From the NCBI GenBank assembly GCA_035063885.1, contig JAPSFM010000014.1, positions 1-64,000 on the forward strand: a DNA stretch of 64,000 nucleotides, in the 5' to 3' direction. The notes under the pieces are model-generated. The model was not told the DNA's origin, did not search any database, and worked only from the letters and a program-made list of their open reading frames with translations. The stretch is from CAADGY01 sp900696665. Its GTDB lineage: Bacteria > Acidobacteriota > Terriglobia > Bryobacterales > Bryobacteraceae. Position numbers and translations under genes: made by a program. Shown here in pieces: positions 61,939-64,000 of the stretch (position 1 is its first letter; every line of letters starts with the position of its first letter).

Positions 61939-63543
61939 ATGATGCTCATATCGGCCGAATCCGGCTGGGATCTGTTGTCCAGGAGTCTGTTCGACGATTC
62001 CTTCGCCGGGATTCATCAGTTGGAGTGGTTTGACTGGTCTCTTTTGATTCCCTATTTTCTGATCCTCTCCATCCTGTCTATTTATGGCGTGCACCGTTAC
62101 GAGGTGATTCGAACCTATCTGCGGCATCGGACGAAACTTCGGACGATGCCGGACCGCACGTTCGAACAGTTGCCGCCTGTCACTATCCAGCTTCCCCTTT
62201 ACAACGAACGCTATGTGGTCGAGCGGTTGCTGGAAGCGGTCTGCCGCATCGACTATCCCCGGGATCTTCTCCAGATTCAGGTACTGGACGATTCGACGGA
62301 CGAGACACACCCGTTCACCGGACGGCTGGTAGGCGAATGGGCGGCTCGCGGATACCCCATCGAGTATCATCATCGCGAGAATCGAGAAGGATTTAAAGCG
62401 GGCGCTTTGCAGGAAGGTTTGAAGTCGGCCACTGGGGAACTGGTCGCCATTTTCGATGCCGACTTCGTACCTCCTCGTGATTTTCTGACCAGAACGGTGG
62501 GATTTTTTACGGACCCGCAGGTGGGCGTTGTCCAATCGCGGTGGACTTATCTGAACCGGGATTCCAGCCTGCTGACAGAGGTACAGGCGATGCTGCTGGA
62601 CGCGCATTTCGTGCTGGAACACGCGGCACGGTGCGGACGGGGACTGTTCTTCAATTTTAACGGAACCGCCGGCATCCTCAGACGGAGCATGATTGAGGAC
62701 GCGGGCGGGTGGCAACACGACACGCTCACAGAGGATTCGGACCTGAGCTACCGTGCCCAGCTCAAGGGGTGGCGGTTCGTCTATGTACCGGACGTGGAAT
62801 GCCCGTCGGAATTACCGGCGGACACCTATGCTTTTCAGGTGCAGCAGTCGCGGTGGGCCAAGGGACTGACGCAGGTTGCCCGCAAGCTGCTTCCCACCAT
62901 TCTGCGGGCTCCTATCCCCCTGCGGACCAAAGTCGAAGCGTTCCTTCACCTGACCCCGAACATTGCCTACCCCCTCATGCTGGCTCTTTCCGCGCTGATG
63001 CTCCCGGTCATGATTGTGCGGTTTTACATGGGCTGGTTCCAGATGGTGACCGTCGATCTCCCGCTAATTATCGCCTCCTTCTGGTCCATCTCCGTCTTTT
63101 ATGTTTTCGCGCAGAAGGAACTGTCGCCCGGAAGCTGGAAAAAATCCATCCTGCTGCTTCCGTTTCTGATAGCGGCGGGCATCGGCCTCACCGTCAGCAA
63201 CACCCGCGCCGTTCTCGAAGCGCTCCTGGGTGTCCAGACCGCGTTTGTAAGAACGCCAAAGTTCGCGCTCGGCGGACAACGCGGGAATGTGCGGGCAGTA
63301 CGGTATCGCAGCCGCAGCGGTTGGTTGCCTTATATCGAACTCGGGATTGGATCCTACTTCGTGGTGATGGTTCTGTTTGCCATTGACACGTATAACTTTT
63401 TCGCTATTCCCTTCCTGCTGCTGTTTGTCTCCGGCTACTATTGGGCGGGTTTCTCCACGCTGTACCAGGAATGGCGGGCCAGAATGCGCTGGAAGGAACA
63501 GGTGGCGGCCCCGGCGGCGCAAACCCGGCGCGTATCCGGATAG
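61939..63543 (+). CDS. Family 2 glycosyltransferase, cellulose/mannan-synthase-like
   Basis: Membrane-bound processive GT2 of 534 residues. One N-terminal helix (about 32-52), then the GT2 domain with TIQLPLYNERYVVER, VLDDSTDET (donor Asp), FDADFVPP (DxD-type), TEDSDLSYRAQLKGW (TED base) and QQSRWAKGL (Q-x-x-R-W), and four or five C-terminal helices. The full D,D,D,QxxRW set shows a polymerising or glucosyl/mannosyl-adding enzyme. No partner such as BcsB or PilZ is near, so I cannot name the product. Confidence 0.92.
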   Translation: MMLISAESGWDLLSRSLFDDSFAGIHQLEWFDWSLLIPYFLILSILSIYGVHRYEVIRTYLRHRTKLRTMPDRTFEQLPPVTIQLPLYNERYVVERLLEAVCRIDYPRDLLQIQVLDDSTDETHPFTGRLVGEWAARGYPIEYHHRENREGFKAGALQEGLKSATGELVAIFDADFVPPRDFLTRTVGFFTDPQVGVVQSRWTYLNRDSSLLTEVQAMLLDAHFVLEHAARCGRGLFFNFNGTAGILRRSMIEDAGGWQHDTLTEDSDLSYRAQLKGWRFVYVPDVECPSELPADTYAFQVQQSRWAKGLTQVARKLLPTILRAPIPLRTKVEAFLHLTPNIAYPLMLALSALMLPVMIVRFYMGWFQMVTVDLPLIIASFWSISVFYVFAQKELSPGSWKKSILLLPFLIAAGIGLTVSNTRAVLEALLGVQTAFVRTPKFALGGQRGNVRAVRYRSRSGWLPYIELGIGSYFVVMVLFAIDTYNFFAIPFLLLFVSGYYWAGFSTLYQEWRARMRWKEQVAAPAAQTRRVSG

Positions 63544-63607
63544 ACCCATCAAAACGCTTTGAGGCCGCTCTTTGCCAGCGAAGCCGCGCCCGCACAGCCG
63601 CCGCGGT

Positions 63608-64000
63608 TTATGCCAGAGCGAGATTCAGATTTTCGATCGCTTCGTCGATCTCGGCCGTGTTCTTGTAGCCGACAGTCACGGACTGCACGCCAGCCCGGCG
63701 AAACGCAAACCGCATCGCCTTCTGGCGATCTTCGCGGCTCGTGAATGCGCCTTCGCCGATCAACTTCATACCGATGACACCGATGCCTTCTTTCGCGACC
63801 TGCGTGACATGCGACAACACTTCCTTAACGTCACCGGGGCCGTTCGTGTTGTAGTCTTCGGCGTCCATCCTCGTGCCGTTGTGATTCGTGCGGAACAGCG
63901 CAACCTGTAACCACTGATTGCCGGGAAACCGGCGCAACGCGGGCAGGCCATGAACCGATGCGCCATGGGCGATTACCGCCTTTCTCACCTCGGCTTCCTG
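63608..64000 (-). CDS. Aldo/keto reductase, C-terminal part (5' truncated by window)
   Basis: The frame is open to the end of the window (from 63608 to at least 64000), so the gene begins outside. The visible 130 residues show an aldo/keto reductase end: HNGTRMDAED, AKEGIGVIGMKLIGEGAF, REDRQKAMRFAFR, GVQSVTVGYKNTAEIDEAIENL. The typical VIGMKLxGEG block is close to the Tat-type AKR family of acidobacteria. Its catalytic Tyr/Lys half lies outside. Not the same gene as the AKR at 42484, but of a related group. Confidence 0.87.
   Translation of the reverse strand, partial: QEAEVRKAVIAHGASVHGLPALRRFPGNQWLQVALFRTNHNGTRMDAEDYNTNGPGDVKEVLSHVTQVAKEGIGVIGMKLIGEGAFTSREDRQKAMRFAFRRAGVQSVTVGYKNTAEIDEAIENLNLALA

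Noticed and set aside
61837..62718. 293-residue minus-strand frame
   Set aside because: Opposite strand of the GT2 gene; no recognisable protein signature.
1..64000. CRISPR arrays and tRNA genes
   Set aside because: I saw no regularly spaced repeats and no cloverleaf with a clear T-arm in the gaps; a tRNAscan and CRISPR search would settle this.

Overview
The window looks like chromosomal DNA of a Gram-negative soil acidobacterium close to the Solibacter/Bryobacter group. This is an inference from gene content: an outer-membrane receptor with an N-terminal carboxypeptidase-regulatory-like domain, secreted DUF1080 and GDSL enzymes, an FtsI that ends in a PASTA domain, a PEP-CTERM tail, and a complete tol-pal set that proves an outer membrane. 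The DNA is GC-rich, so long shadow ORFs are common and were discarded.

Layout. 1-780: right part of an IS110-family element. 788-3734: a TonB-dependent receptor broken by a run of eight G. 3889-10232: a CpxR/CpxA-like two-component pair, a YbjQ protein, a lipoprotein with a small Cys-rich partner, a VOC protein without a normal start codon, and a GAF-PAS hybrid kinase. 10296-14377: L-2-hydroxyglutarate oxidase, two SGNH hydrolases and a DUF1080 protein. 14388-19682: a four-gene block on the minus strand with three exported proteins carrying kinase-like motifs and one Omp85-like barrel without POTRA domains; I regard this as the most interesting unexplained system here. 19838-21959: Rieske protein and a cytochrome b fused to two c-type haem domains. 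21974-27678: SDR, decayed HicB-like and ABC-transporter remnants, amidase with a mini Tat protein, AroDE, DeoC. 27754-32931: tolQ-tolR-tolA/tonB-tolB-pal-cpoB. 33093-38840: recN, M61 peptidase, an oxidoreductase/isomerase pair, a tiny HTH protein. 38841-43449: a candidate structured RNA with a strong terminator, a GH29 fucosidase, an antisense group II intron, and a Tat aldo/keto reductase. 43592-59899: a dcw cell-wall/division cluster (mraZ to ftsZ) with a readable promoter and MraZ operator. 59976-64000: pyrophosphatase, RRM protein, a membrane protein, a GT2 transferase, and a partial aldo/keto reductase.

The dcw genes run as one overlapping transcription unit: MraZ and RsmH, then FtsL and FtsI for septal synthesis, MurE, MurF, MraY, MurD, MurG and MurC for lipid II, FtsW for polymerisation, FtsQ, FtsA and FtsZ for the ring. 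The tol-pal genes supply envelope constriction. murB and ddl are not in the cluster. Signs of genome flux are the IS110, the group II intron, the receptor frameshift and the decayed stretch at 22.8-23.7 kb.
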